NCBI RefSeq assembly: GCF_030285625.1
Contig: NZ_CP127294.1
Coordinates: 6,666,001-6,730,000, forward strand
Reading direction: 5' to 3'
DNA length: 64,000 nt
From: Amycolatopsis sp. 2-15
Lineage (GTDB): Bacteria; Actinomycetota; Actinomycetes; Mycobacteriales; Pseudonocardiaceae
Shown here: piece by piece, positions 18,064-27,173 of the stretch
How the letters are laid out: each line of letters starts with the position of its first letter
Numbering within the stretch: position 1 is the stretch's first letter
The notes under the pieces: model-generated
What the model was told of the DNA's origin: nothing
The model's database searches: none
The model's input: only the letters and a program-made list of their open reading frames with translations
Made by a program: the position numbers and the translations under genes

Positions 18064-18104
18064 GATCCCTCCCGTGGCCAGTGGAGCAGCTTGACGAGAC
18101 AAAC

Positions 18105-18118
18105 ATTAGAACTCTAAT
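18105..18118. promoter_or_regulatory. Probable MarR operator between divergent genes
   Basis: ATTAGA-AC-TCTAAT is an inverted repeat with 6-bp perfect arms. A further half-site, TTAGATG, begins at 18121. It lies in the 106-nt gap between the NTF2-like/VOC operon and the marR gene. AT-rich inverted repeats of this type are the usual targets of MarR proteins encoded beside them. Confidence 0.65.
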
Positions 18119-18169
18119 CGTTAGATGTCAAACGCTTAGTCATCGATCAATCTGCGCTACGGTGCCCCC

Positions 18170-18610
18170 GTGCCCCGACCAACCACCGCCCCCATCGGCG
18201 TCGTCCTCGCCCGCACCGCCAAGGCCGCGGGACAAGCCTTCGACCAAGCCCTCGCCGCCGTCGGCGGCTCCCAGCCCATCTGGCAGATCCTCATCGCCCT
18301 CAAAACCCACCAGCACACCAGCCAACGCGAACTCGCCGACGCCGTCGGCATCCAAGGCGCCACCCTCACCCACCACCTCAACGGCATGGAAACCGCCGGC
18401 CTGCTCACCCGCACCCGCGACCCCGAAAACCGCCGCGTCCACCACGTCGAACTCACCGACCATGGCGAAACCACCTTCCACCGCCTCGCCGAAGCCGCCG
18501 TCGCCCACGACAACCGCATGCGCACCGGCCTCACCGACCACGAAATCGCGACCCTGGCCACACTCCTGGGCCGGCTCGCCGCCAACGTCACGACACCCGC
18601 CGGAGAGTGA
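18170..18610 (+). CDS. MarR family transcriptional regulator
   Basis: A 146-residue winged helix-turn-helix repressor. The recognition region is SQRELADAVGIQGATLTHHLNGMETAGLLTR, with the wing RTRDPENRRVHHVELTDHG, flanked by dimerisation helices. It starts at GTG 18170 and is divergent from the NTF2-like/VOC pair. The ATTAGA inverted repeat in the shared gap is its likely operator; it probably responds to a small phenolic or drug-like ligand (family knowledge). Confidence 0.93.
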   Translation: MPRPTTAPIGVVLARTAKAAGQAFDQALAAVGGSQPIWQILIALKTHQHTSQRELADAVGIQGATLTHHLNGMETAGLLTRTRDPENRRVHHVELTDHGETTFHRLAEAAVAHDNRMRTGLTDHEIATLATLLGRLAANVTTPAGE

Positions 18611-18667
18611 CTGGACGCACCCGAACGAACGCACCGGCGAGTACTAGAGTCGCGGTACTAGCCATAG

Positions 18668-19681
<1,014 letters not shown>

Positions 19682-19682
19682 G

Positions 19683-20276
19683 TTGAGCACTGCTTCTTCT
19701 GAGGGCCGCCCCGGATCCGTCCGGGGCGGCCCTCGCCTCATCCACCTCAACGGACCGTCGGGCATCGGGAAGTCCACCGTCGCGCGCCTCTACGCCGACC
19801 GCCACCCCGGCGTGCTCGACCTCGACACCGACCACGTCGTCTCCCTCATCGGCGGCTGGCGCGACGACTTCTTCGCCACCCTGCCCGTGGCTCGGCGGCT
19901 GGCCGTCGCCATGGCGGAAACCCACCTGCGGTCCGGGTTCTCCGTCGTGATGCCCCAGCTGGCCACGCATCCGAACGAAGTGTCGGGGTTCGAAGCCGCC
20001 GCACGGGCCGCCGGAGCGCCGTACGTCGAGATCGCGCTGACGGCGGCGAAGCCCCACGCGTTCGACCGCTACTCGTCCCGCTCCAGCGACAGCGGACCAG
20101 CCGGCGACATCGACGAGATCATCACCCGGGCCGGCGGGCTGGAGCTGATCGACCGCGTCCACGACCACCTCGCGGTGTACCTGCGGCAGCGTCCGAAGTG
20201 CACCGTGGTCGACACGGAAAGCCTTGGCGTGGAAGAGACCTACGACGCTGTGGTCGAGATCCTCTCGCGTCTTTAG
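19683..20276 (+). CDS. AAA-type small nucleotide kinase-like ATPase
   Basis: A 197-residue P-loop protein. Walker A is GPSGIGKST (residues 24-32), followed by an acidic pair in DLDTDHVVSL. FSVVMPQLATH and a basic segment further on resemble small nucleoside or adenylylsulfate kinases. The only start I can find before the P-loop is TTG 19683, directly after the mdh stop (TGA-G-TTG), so translation seems coupled to mdh. The first codons are folded into a perfect 14-bp hairpin (19702-19733). Substrate unknown. Confidence 0.82.
   Translation: MSTASSEGRPGSVRGGPRLIHLNGPSGIGKSTVARLYADRHPGVLDLDTDHVVSLIGGWRDDFFATLPVARRLAVAMAETHLRSGFSVVMPQLATHPNEVSGFEAAARAAGAPYVEIALTAAKPHAFDRYSSRSSDSGPAGDIDEIITRAGGLELIDRVHDHLAVYLRQRPKCTVVDTESLGVEETYDAVVEILSRL
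19702..19733 (+). terminator. Perfect hairpin inside the 5' end of the ATPase gene (mdh terminator or attenuator)
   Basis: AGGGCCGCCCCGGA (19702-19715) pairs exactly with its complement at 19720-19733 around TCCG. Its position 21 nt after mdh suggests an mdh terminator, yet it lies within the N-terminal codons of the next gene. No U-tract follows. It could limit ATPase expression relative to mdh. Confidence 0.6.
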
Positions 20277-20294
20277 CGTATTTTGGTGGCATGC

Positions 20295-20334
20295 CGGCCC
20301 AGTAGGGGGAAATTAATTTTCGCCTACTGGGCCG
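20295..20334. terminator. Palindromic element after the ATPase gene
   Basis: CGGCCCAGTAGG (20295-20306) pairs perfectly with CCTACTGGGCCG (20323-20334). The loop contains the AT-rich palindrome AAATTAATTT. It lies between convergent genes and is probably a bidirectional terminator, though the AT-rich loop is unusual here. It abuts the 18-bp repeat at 20336. Confidence 0.65.
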
Positions 20335-20335
20335 C

Positions 20336-20353
20336 CGTATAGGGCGTTATACA
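20336..20353. repeat. 18-bp repeat, copy 1 (GTATA-N6-TATAC)
   Basis: CGTATAGGGCGTTATACA contains the inverted repeat GTATA/TATAC with a 6-base centre. A copy differing at one base lies at 24172-24189 in the same orientation, 3.8 kb away, and weaker similarity continues for about 15 bases (both have AAG-N-GAC). Both copies lie between the 3' ends of convergent genes. AT-rich for this genome. May be an att-like boundary or a protein-binding site. Confidence 0.7.
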
Positions 20354-20389
20354 TTTCTGAAGCGACCGTCTACACCGGACTCGGCAGGA

Positions 20390-21385
20390 TCACTCGGCGA
20401 GTGATTCGGGAAAGCCGAACAGCGTGACCAGAGCCTCGTCGTGGAACGCCACGACTCGGGAGAGCCCTGTCGCGGTCGGGCCCAGCACCACGATGCCTCT
20501 CCCCCGGAACTCGCCGGCTTCGTCTCGGCGGTACTCGACGGCGGCGGGCTGGCCGTTCGCTGTGGTGGCGAGCATCCGCCAGTCCCCCGGCCCGCCCAGC
20601 ACGTCCGTGGCGAGCATGCGCAAGCAGTTCACCAGGCCGGCCTGCCACTCGCGGAACGGGGTCGCCTCCAGCGTCGCGTCCGTGCGCAGCACCTGCTCCA
20701 GGAGACCGGCATCCGAGCGTTCGAAGGCCGCGATGTAGCCGTCGAGCAGCGCCCGCGCTCGCGGGTCGGCTGGTTCGAGCAACCGCTCCGGCCGTGGTTC
20801 CAGCTCACCCAGCCGCGCACGGGCCCGCTGCAGTCCGCTCTTCACCGCCGCCGTGGTGGTGCCGAGCAGCTGCGCGGTTTCGGCCGCGGAGAACGCGAGC
20901 ACCTCACGCAGGATGAGGATCGCGCGCTGGCGGGCGGGTAGGTGCTGCAGGCTCGCGATGAGCGCCAGGCGCAGCGATTCGCGGGCGACCACCGACGTGG
21001 CGGGATCGTCGTCGGCCGGGATCCCCCACCGGTCCGGCCACGGTTCCAGCCACGAGACCTCGCCCGGCGCGACGGGGTCAGGCGGGCGTTCGGATCCGTC
21101 CTGAGGACCGCCCAGGCCCGAGGGCAGCATCCGGATCTTGCGCGGCTCCAGCGCGGTCAGGCAGACGTTGGTGGCGATCTTGTAGAGCCACGACCGGATC
21201 GACGCACGGCCCTCGAACCCGGCGTAGGACCGCCAGGCCCGCAGGTAGGTTTCCTGCACCAGGTCCTCGGCGTCGTGCGCCGAACCGGCCATGCGGTAGC
21301 AGTGCGCCAGCAGTTCCCGGCGGAACGGCTCGGTTTCGGCGGCGAACCGGTCCCGGTCCCCCGGCTCCCGCACCCGGGCCGTCAC
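20390..21385 (-). CDS. Sigma-70 family (ECF) RNA polymerase sigma factor with a SnoaL-like C-terminal extension
   Basis: A sigma factor of about 331 residues. Region 2 is RELLAHCYRMAGSAHDAEDLVQETYLRAWRS and GRASIRSWLYKIATNVCL; region 4 is LPARQRAILILREVLAFSAAETAQLLGTTTAAVKSGLQRARA. The remaining 120 or so residues (LLDGYIAAFERSDAGLLEQVL, ATPFREWQAG) resemble a SnoaL/NTF2 fold, as in TIGR02960-like sigma factors that lack a separate anti-sigma. Start is uncertain: I used GTG 21385; GTG 21373 is possible, and an upstream open extension would overlap the neighbouring gene. It heads the block between the two 18-bp repeats. Confidence 0.88.
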   Translation of the reverse strand: MTARVREPGDRDRFAAETEPFRRELLAHCYRMAGSAHDAEDLVQETYLRAWRSYAGFEGRASIRSWLYKIATNVCLTALEPRKIRMLPSGLGGPQDGSERPPDPVAPGEVSWLEPWPDRWGIPADDDPATSVVARESLRLALIASLQHLPARQRAILILREVLAFSAAETAQLLGTTTAAVKSGLQRARARLGELEPRPERLLEPADPRARALLDGYIAAFERSDAGLLEQVLRTDATLEATPFREWQAGLVNCLRMLATDVLGGPGDWRMLATTANGQPAAVEYRRDEAGEFRGRGIVVLGPTATGLSRVVAFHDEALVTLFGFPESLAE

Positions 21386-21536
21386 GCGGCGGGTCCAGGT
21401 CGCGGCGCGAGGTGAACCGTTGATCGGCTGGTGATCATGCCCTGCTCCTCGTCGGGACCGATCCCGCGGATCGGGACGTTGCCCACTATGACTCCGCGAG
21501 CGGCCCGAAGGAATCGAACCGCAGGTCAGCACGGCG

Positions 21537-22529
21537 TCAGGGCTGCAGGGCAAGTTTGCCGACGGTCACTCTCGACTCCAGTGCGGCCAGGGCTTGCGGG
21601 CCGTCGGCCAAGTCGTAGCCGACCGGGTGCTCGGGCGGGAGGACACCGGCGGCGACGAGGACCGACAGCTCACCCATGACCTCACCGAAGATCCGGGGAG
21701 CCGCTTGGCTGAGCACCCCGAGGTTGAGGCCGATGACGTGCGCCTGGTGGCGGTACACCAGGTCCCAGTTGGTGATCGCGGCTTCGCCACCCGCCAAGCC
21801 GTAGACGACGACCCGGCCGGTGACCGGCTTGACCGAGGCCAGCGCGGCCGCGAAGCCGGCTCCGCCGGCCGACTCCAGCACCAGATCGGCGCCCGCACCA
21901 CCGGTCAGCCGCCGGACTTCGGCGGCGAGATCGGCGTCCAGGGAGTCCAGGACGTGATCGGCACCGAGCGCTCGCACGATCTCGTGCTTGGCCGGGGAAG
22001 CCGCGGCGATGATCGTCGCGCCGTAGTGCTTGGCCATCCGCACCGCGGCCTGGCCGGTCGCACCCGCCGCGGCGTGGACCACCACCGTCTCCCCCGAGGT
22101 CAGCCGGCCCAGCGGTTTGAGCGCCGCGAGCGCGGCCGGCCGGTTCACGACCAGGCCCAGGGCCTGCTCGGCCGTCCAGCCGCCCGGCACCGGCATCGCC
22201 GCGGCCGCGGGCAGCACCGCGTACTCGGCGAACGCCCCGGACCCGACGCCGACGACCGCGTTTCCCAGCCCCAGGCCGCTGATCTCCGCGCCCAGCGCGA
22301 CCACCTCGCCCACGGCCTCGAAACCCGCCAGGTAAGGCGGCTGCGGCCCGCCCCGGAAGACTCCACGGGACTGCGAGAGGTCGGCGAAGTTGACCCCGGC
22401 GACCCGGACCCTGATCAGCACTTCACCTCGGCCGGGAGCCGGTACCGGCGCGTCGGTGACCAACCGCAGGTCTTGCGGCCCCTCGAGCGAGGTCTGTTCC
22501 AGGGCGCGCATGGTGGCAGGAAGGCTCAC
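21537..22529 (-). CDS. Zinc-free medium-chain dehydrogenase / quinone oxidoreductase-like protein
   Basis: A 330-residue MDR protein. It has the GroES-like N-terminus (VLIRVRVAGVNFADLSQSRGVF and YLAGFEAVGEVVALG) and the NADPH-binding motif VVHAAAGATGQAAVRMAKHYG. Catalytic-zinc cysteines are absent, as in quinone oxidoreductases. It should reduce a quinone or enone with NADPH in the cytosol. ATG 22529 is followed by SLPATMRALEQTS. Same strand as the hydrolase upstream (132-nt gap) and the sigma factor downstream. Confidence 0.9.
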   Translation of the reverse strand: MSLPATMRALEQTSLEGPQDLRLVTDAPVPAPGRGEVLIRVRVAGVNFADLSQSRGVFRGGPQPPYLAGFEAVGEVVALGAEISGLGLGNAVVGVGSGAFAEYAVLPAAAAMPVPGGWTAEQALGLVVNRPAALAALKPLGRLTSGETVVVHAAAGATGQAAVRMAKHYGATIIAAASPAKHEIVRALGADHVLDSLDADLAAEVRRLTGGAGADLVLESAGGAGFAAALASVKPVTGRVVVYGLAGGEAAITNWDLVYRHQAHVIGLNLGVLSQAAPRIFGEVMGELSVLVAAGVLPPEHPVGYDLADGPQALAALESRVTVGKLALQP

Positions 22530-22661
22530 GGCGATCAGCTCTCTTCTCGGCTAGCCGAACTGCGGCCGGCTCTGGGCGAGCCGCACCGTCGAAGAGGAAG
22601 ACCTCGCACCGAGCCGAAAGGAATCGGCGGCGATCCGGGCGCCCGCGCGCGCGGATCGTCC

Positions 22662-23543
22662 TCAGAAGACTGAGCGGATGGCCTCCACGACCGCGTCCTC
22701 GTGTTCCAGGTGCATCGTCTGGTGGGCCGCACCGTCGAGGGCGCGGTGCTCGCCTCGTGGCACCGAAGCGGCGATCGACGCGTGCAGGGCCTTGATCCCC
22801 GCGAGCATCTGCTCCATCAGCTCCGGCGACGCGAACTGCGCCCAGTACGGGTTGGTCCCGAGCGCGCTCAGCACGACGAGCGGTACATCCGGCAGCGCTC
22901 CTCCGGCGCGGACCTGGTCGTACACCTCGGTTTCGAAGTTCCGCGTCTCCAGGACCGCCGTGCGCCACTCCGTGAGGTGCTTGTCCACCAACGCTTCCCG
23001 GATACCGTCGGACCAGTTCGCATACAACCCCAGCAATGCGTCGCGCGAAGCGTCCAGTTGCGCGGGAGTCGGCTCGGGAAGCGCCGCCGGGTCGGGTTTG
23101 AGGCTCTCGTTCAGCGCGGCGGCCTCCTTCGGCAGGAACTCCAGGATGTCCTCGTGGCCCGGATCGAGGAACACCAGGCCGGCGACCTGCGAGGGGAAGC
23201 GCTGCGCGTAGCGGCGGGCATAGAGTGCCCCGAGCGAATGCCCGGCCAGCACGTACGGTTCGGGCACGTCCGCGGCCGCCAGTAGTGCCCGCAACTCGTC
23301 CGTCACCTCGTCCGGCGTGCGCGGCAGCTCGACCGCGTCGCTCCAGCCCGTGCCGGCCCGGTCGTAAACCACGCTCGTGGTGAACTCCGCGACGCGCTGC
23401 TGCACGTTCAGGAAGTCGTACGCCATCAAGCCCGCACCGGGCAGGAACACCACCGCCGGGCCACCGGTGCCGGAGCGGTGCAGCAGCAGCCGGCGCCCGG
23501 CCACTTCGTAGTGCTCGCCCAGTGGCGCCGCGTCGCCCTTCAT
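22662..23543 (-). CDS. Alpha/beta hydrolase
   Basis: A 293-residue serine hydrolase. The oxyanion region is VVFLPGAGLMAYDF, the nucleophile elbow VLAGHSLGALYARRYA (GHSLG), an acid is expected near the LVVLSALG strand, and the catalytic histidine lies in DGAAHQTMHLEHEDAV. I chose ATG 23543 because GGGAGG lies 7 nt upstream; ATG 23561 would place that site inside the coding region. Divergent from the winged-helix regulator at 23607, with a perfect operator-like repeat between them, so it is probably that regulator's target. Substrate unknown. Confidence 0.9.
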   Translation of the reverse strand: MKGDAAPLGEHYEVAGRRLLLHRSGTGGPAVVFLPGAGLMAYDFLNVQQRVAEFTTSVVYDRAGTGWSDAVELPRTPDEVTDELRALLAAADVPEPYVLAGHSLGALYARRYAQRFPSQVAGLVFLDPGHEDILEFLPKEAAALNESLKPDPAALPEPTPAQLDASRDALLGLYANWSDGIREALVDKHLTEWRTAVLETRNFETEVYDQVRAGGALPDVPLVVLSALGTNPYWAQFASPELMEQMLAGIKALHASIAASVPRGEHRALDGAAHQTMHLEHEDAVVEAIRSVF

Positions 23544-23577
23544 CGCCGAACCTCCCGTCATGGGCCCCCAGCGGCCC

Positions 23578-23601
23578 ACCGTTCTCACGATTGAGAACGG
23601 T
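23578..23601. promoter_or_regulatory. Perfect 24-bp operator between the alpha/beta hydrolase and the regulator
   Basis: ACCGTTCTCA and TGAGAACGGT are exact reverse complements around CGAT. The site lies in the 63-nt gap between two divergent genes, 6 nt before the regulator start at GTG 23607 (or 24 nt before GTG 23625). It is very likely the target of that regulator and may control both genes. Confidence 0.75.
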
Positions 23602-23606
23602 AGCAG

Positions 23607-24149
23607 GTGTGCGAACATAACGGCGTGGACGATCTCGAACTCCTGGTGCACCCGGTGCGGTTGCGCGTGGTGCACGCCCTCTCCGCCGGGCGCCCCTTGA
23701 CCACCACCGAGCTGGCCGCGCGCATCCACGACGTGTCGAAGGCGACCCTGTACCGCCACGTCGGCCTGCTCGCCGATGCCGGAATCCTCGAAGTGGCCGA
23801 GGAACAACGCGTCCGCGGCGCCGTCGAGCGCACCTACCGGCTGCGGCGTGATCGCGCGGTGATCGACGCGGAAACGGCGGCGTCGGCGACGCTCGACGAT
23901 CACCGCAAGGTGTTCGCGACCGCGATGACGACGTTGATCGCCGAGTTCACCGCGTACCTGGGCCGCGCCGGCGCGAACCCGGTCGAGGACCTGGTGGGCT
24001 ACCGCCAGCATTCGGTGTGGCTGAGCCACGAGGAGCTCACCGACCTGATCACCGACCTGCGCGAAGTACTCATCCCCCGGCTGCGCAACGAGCCCGCTCC
24101 CGGTCGGCGCCAGCACCTCATCAGCCCGGTCTTGTTTCCTCTCGAGTGA
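23607..24149 (+). CDS. Winged helix-turn-helix (ArsR-like) transcriptional regulator
   Basis: A 180-residue regulator. The helix-turn-helix is LLVHPVRLRVVHALSAGRPLTTTELAARIHDVSKATLYRHVGLLADAGILEV, followed by a wing (EEQRVRGAVERTYRLRRD) and a C-terminal domain (FATAMTTLIAEFTAYL) resembling PadR/HTH_20 helix regulators. Start is GTG 23607 or, more consistent with the family, GTG 23625. It faces the alpha/beta hydrolase across a perfect inverted repeat. No cysteine metal site is evident, so the signal is probably an organic ligand (inference). Confidence 0.88.
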   Translation: MCEHNGVDDLELLVHPVRLRVVHALSAGRPLTTTELAARIHDVSKATLYRHVGLLADAGILEVAEEQRVRGAVERTYRLRRDRAVIDAETAASATLDDHRKVFATAMTTLIAEFTAYLGRAGANPVEDLVGYRQHSVWLSHEELTDLITDLREVLIPRLRNEPAPGRRQHLISPVLFPLE

Positions 24150-24171
24150 TTTCGACCGACCAAAGCCCGGT

Positions 24172-24189
24172 CGTATAGGTCGTTATACA
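24172..24189. repeat. 18-bp repeat, copy 2 (GTATA-N6-TATAC)
   Basis: CGTATAGGTCGTTATACA matches the element at 20336 in 17 of 18 positions and the same orientation. It starts 23 nt after the stop of the winged-helix regulator, again between convergent gene ends. The two copies bracket the four genes at 20390-24149. Confidence 0.7.
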
Positions 24190-24206
24190 GTCCACAAGAG
24201 ACAGAA

Positions 24207-24236
24207 GTGGGGCCGACCGTTCCCGGCCGGCCCCAC
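24207..24236. terminator. Hairpin after the M3 peptidase gene
   Basis: GTGGGGCCGACCG (24207-24219) pairs with CGGCCGGCCCCAC (24224-24236) with one mismatch. It lies 10 nt beyond the stop of the leftward M3 peptidase gene and is a likely terminator for it. Confidence 0.65.
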
Positions 24237-24245
24237 TCGAAAAGA

Positions 24246-26297
24246 TCAGGCCCCCGCGAGACCCCGGCGCTCCAGCAGCGGCTGGATCTCCGGCTCACGA
24301 CCGCGGAAGTTCGCGAACGCCTCCATCGGGTCCACACTCCCCCCGCGGCCCAGGAGCGTCGAGCGGAAGTGGTCGCCGTTCTCGCGCTCGAGGCCGCCGT
24401 TCTCGCGGAACCACTGCACGGTGTCGGCGTCGAGGACCTCGCTCCAGATGTAGGAGTAGTAGCCCGCGCTGTAACCGCCGCCGAAGACATGGTTGAAGTA
24501 CGTGGTGCGGTAGCGCGGCGGAACGCTTTCCAGCGCCACACCGGCCTTCTCCAGCGCGTCGGCCTCGAAGCGCTGCACGTCGTCGACGCGGTCGTCCACG
24601 CCGAGGCGGTGCCAGGCGAGGTCGAGCAGCGACGCGGCCAGGTACTCCGTCGTCTTGAAGCCCTCGCCGTACTGCTGCGCGGCCTCCAGCTTGGCGACCT
24701 GCTCGGCGGGCAGCGGCTCCCCCGTCACGTGGTGCTTGGCGTAGTTGGCCAGCACCTCCGGCCACAGCATCCACATCTCGTTGACCTGCGACGGGTACTC
24801 CACGAAGTCCCGCGGCACGCTCGGGCCGGAGAACGTCGGGTACACGACGCCCGAGAGCAGCCCGTGCAGCGCGTGGCCGAACTCGTGGAACACGGTGGTG
24901 ACCTCGTCGAGCGTCAGCAGGGTCGGCTCCCCCGCCGGCGGCTTCGCGACGTTGAGCACGTTGACCACCACGGACTTGCGCCCCAGCAGGTCCGACTGGC
25001 TCACGAAGTTGTTCATCCACGCGCCGCCGCGCTTGGCGTCACGCGTGTAGTAGTCCACGAGGAACAGGCCCATACCGCTGCCGTCGGCGTCGAAGACCTC
25101 GAAGGTCCGCACCTCCGGGTGGTACTTCGGCAGGTCGTCGCGCTCGGTGAAAGTCAGGCCGTACAGGCGGTTCGCGGCGAAGAACACGCCGTCGGTGAGC
25201 ACCCGGTCGAGCTCGAAGTACGGGCGCAGCGCCGCTGTGTCCACCTCGTAGCGCTCGCGGCGCACCTTCTCGGCGTAGAACGCCCAGTCCCACGGCTTCA
25301 GCGTCGCGCCGGGGACGTCGGCCTCGAGGTGCTGCTGCAGCTCGGCGGCCTCCACGCGGGCGTTGGCCACGGCGACCGGCGCCAGCCGCTCCAGCAGGCC
25401 CGAGGCCGCGTCGGCGGTCTTGGCCGTCTCGTCGGAGATCACGTAGGACGCGTGGTCGGGGTAGCCCAGCAGGGCCGCGCGTTCGGCCCGCAGGCGGACG
25501 ATCTCGGCGGCGACGGAGTTGTTGTCGTACTCGTTGCCGCGGTTGCCCCGCGAGACCGAGGCGGTGAAGACGCGCTCGCGCACCGCGCGGTTCTCCAGCG
25601 ACTCCAGGGCCGCCTGCGCGGTCGGCAGCGTGAGGTTCAGGACGTACTTGCCCGCTTCGCCGCGAGCAGCGGCCGCCTCGGCGGCGGTGGCGATGGCGCC
25701 CTCGTCGAGCCCGGCCAGGTCGGCGACGTCGTCGAGGACCACGGCGAGCTCGTTGGTGTCACGCAGCAGGTTCTGCTGGAACTTGGTCTGCAGGGTCGAG
25801 AGCTGCTCGTTGAGCTTGCGCAGCTTCTCCTGCTCGGCCTCGGGCAGCCCGGCGCCGGCGCGGCTGAAGTCGGTGTGGCGGCGCTCCAGCAGGCGCAGCG
25901 ACTCGGGGTCGAGACCAAGGTTCTCGCGCCGCTCGTACAGCGTGTTGATCCGCGCGAACAGCTGCGGGTCCAGGTGGATCGCGTCGGAGTGTGCGGCCAG
26001 CTTCGGGGCCAGCTCGGCCTGGATCTCCTGGATCTCATCGGTCGAGTCGGAGCCGGAGATGTTGAAGAAGGTGCCGGACGCCCGCTCCAGCAGCTCCCCC
26101 GCCCGCTCCAGCGCGACGATCGTGTTCTCGAACGTGGGCTCCGCCGGGTTCGCGGCGATGTCGTGGATCTCCGCGGCGTGGGCGGTCAGGCCCTCTTCGA
26201 ACGCGGGCCGGTAGTGCTCGACCTTGATGCGGTCGAACGGCGGCAGGGCGTAGGGCAGCTCACTCGGGGTGGCGAACGGGTTGTCCGGCGAAATCAT
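24246..26297 (-). CDS. M3 family metallopeptidase (Dcp-like peptidyl-dipeptidase)
   Basis: A 683-residue, full-length M3 peptidase. The zinc motif HEFGH lies near residue 470 in VTTVFHEFGHALHGLLSG, and the downstream glutamate and substrate-binding features are in SQVNEMWMLWPEV and GGGYSAGYYSYIWSEVLDAD. Relatives such as Dcp and oligopeptidase A cleave short peptides in the cytosol; no signal peptide is present. ATG 26297 is supported by GGAG 9 nt upstream. It lies 120 nt downstream of a histidine phosphatase gene on the same strand and ends at a hairpin. Confidence 0.95.
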   Translation of the reverse strand: MISPDNPFATPSELPYALPPFDRIKVEHYRPAFEEGLTAHAAEIHDIAANPAEPTFENTIVALERAGELLERASGTFFNISGSDSTDEIQEIQAELAPKLAAHSDAIHLDPQLFARINTLYERRENLGLDPESLRLLERRHTDFSRAGAGLPEAEQEKLRKLNEQLSTLQTKFQQNLLRDTNELAVVLDDVADLAGLDEGAIATAAEAAAARGEAGKYVLNLTLPTAQAALESLENRAVRERVFTASVSRGNRGNEYDNNSVAAEIVRLRAERAALLGYPDHASYVISDETAKTADAASGLLERLAPVAVANARVEAAELQQHLEADVPGATLKPWDWAFYAEKVRRERYEVDTAALRPYFELDRVLTDGVFFAANRLYGLTFTERDDLPKYHPEVRTFEVFDADGSGMGLFLVDYYTRDAKRGGAWMNNFVSQSDLLGRKSVVVNVLNVAKPPAGEPTLLTLDEVTTVFHEFGHALHGLLSGVVYPTFSGPSVPRDFVEYPSQVNEMWMLWPEVLANYAKHHVTGEPLPAEQVAKLEAAQQYGEGFKTTEYLAASLLDLAWHRLGVDDRVDDVQRFEADALEKAGVALESVPPRYRTTYFNHVFGGGYSAGYYSYIWSEVLDADTVQWFRENGGLERENGDHFRSTLLGRGGSVDPMEAFANFRGREPEIQPLLERRGLAGA

Positions 26298-26417
26298 CGG
26301 GTTGTGCTCCTGGTTCTTCACGTGCTTTCCCGCGCTGATCCCGCCCACCCTACGGGTTTCGCGGCCCTGGTCGAGCCGGTTTCTCCCGCCGCGTGTCCGC
26401 TGGGACGAGCGCCGGGT

Positions 26418-27128
26418 TCAGCGCCCGGTGCTGCCTCCGACCACGGCGTCGCTGTCCCCCGCCTTCTTGCCTCGGCCGGTCTTCTTCTTCGGCGGCGGCG
26501 GCACGATGCCCTTGAGGTCGCCGCCGTTCTCGTTCACCCGCAACACGAACGGCCGGGTCTCGGTGTAGCGGACCACCGACACCGACGCCGGGTCCACCAC
26601 GATGCGCTGGAACGCGTCGAGGTGCTGGCCAAGGGCGTCGGCCAGCACCGCCTTGATCACGTCGCCGTGGCTGCAGGCGATCCACACGGCGTGGTCGCCG
26701 TGCTCGGCCGTGATGCGGGCATCGTGGGCGCGGATCGCCGCCACCGCGCGGGCCTGCATCGCGGCCAGGCCCTCACCGCCGGGGAACACCGCCGCCGACG
26801 GGTGGGACTGGACCACCCGCCACAGCGGCTCCTTGACCAGCGTCTTCAGCTCGCGACCGGTCCACTCGCCGTAGTCCACTTCGGACAGGCGCGGCTCCAC
26901 GGTCTTGTCCAGACCCAGCGCGGTCGCCAACGGCGTCACCGTCTGCTTGCACCGCAACATCGGCGACACCACCAGCTCGGCGACCGGCACGTCGCCCAGC
27001 CGCTCGACCAGCTTCTCGGCCTGCGTGCGGCCGGTGTCGTCGAGACCGACCTTCGGCGTGCGCCCCGCCAGGACGCCGGACCCGTTCGCGGTGGACTTCC
27101 CGTGCCGCAGCAAGATGACCGTACTCAC
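26418..27128 (-). CDS. Histidine phosphatase family protein (MSMEG_4193-type phosphomutase-like)
   Basis: A 236-residue phosphoglycerate-mutase-fold phosphatase. The phosphorylated histidine lies in LLRHGKSTANG (R8-H9-G10), with a second arginine in SPMLRCKQT, an acid in LSEVDYGEWTGREL and the second histidine in WIACSHGDVIKAV. The lysine-rich tail (PPPPKKKTGRGKKAG) is typical of an actinobacterial subfamily I recall as MSMEG_4193 (TIGR03848). Substrate unknown. A large palindrome lies upstream of its start. Confidence 0.93.
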   Translation of the reverse strand: MSTVILLRHGKSTANGSGVLAGRTPKVGLDDTGRTQAEKLVERLGDVPVAELVVSPMLRCKQTVTPLATALGLDKTVEPRLSEVDYGEWTGRELKTLVKEPLWRVVQSHPSAAVFPGGEGLAAMQARAVAAIRAHDARITAEHGDHAVWIACSHGDVIKAVLADALGQHLDAFQRIVVDPASVSVVRYTETRPFVLRVNENGGDLKGIVPPPPKKKTGRGKKAGDSDAVVGGSTGR

Positions 27129-27173
27129 CAGTTCACCCTAACTGTGTTTTTGGCCCCGGCTCCGCCAGGGCGT

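Noticed and set aside
20336..20353. Resemblance of GTATA-N6-TATAC to loxP or Xer/dif recombination sites
   Set aside because: The loxP centre is 8 bases and its arms are longer; the arms do not match known dif halves, and no recombinase gene is nearby. Kept only as an unexplained repeat.
21490..21530. tRNA-like T-arm pattern GGTTCGATTCC on the minus strand
   Set aside because: The T-stem does not pair, and no acceptor or anticodon stem could be found around it, so it is not a tRNA gene or a convincing fragment.
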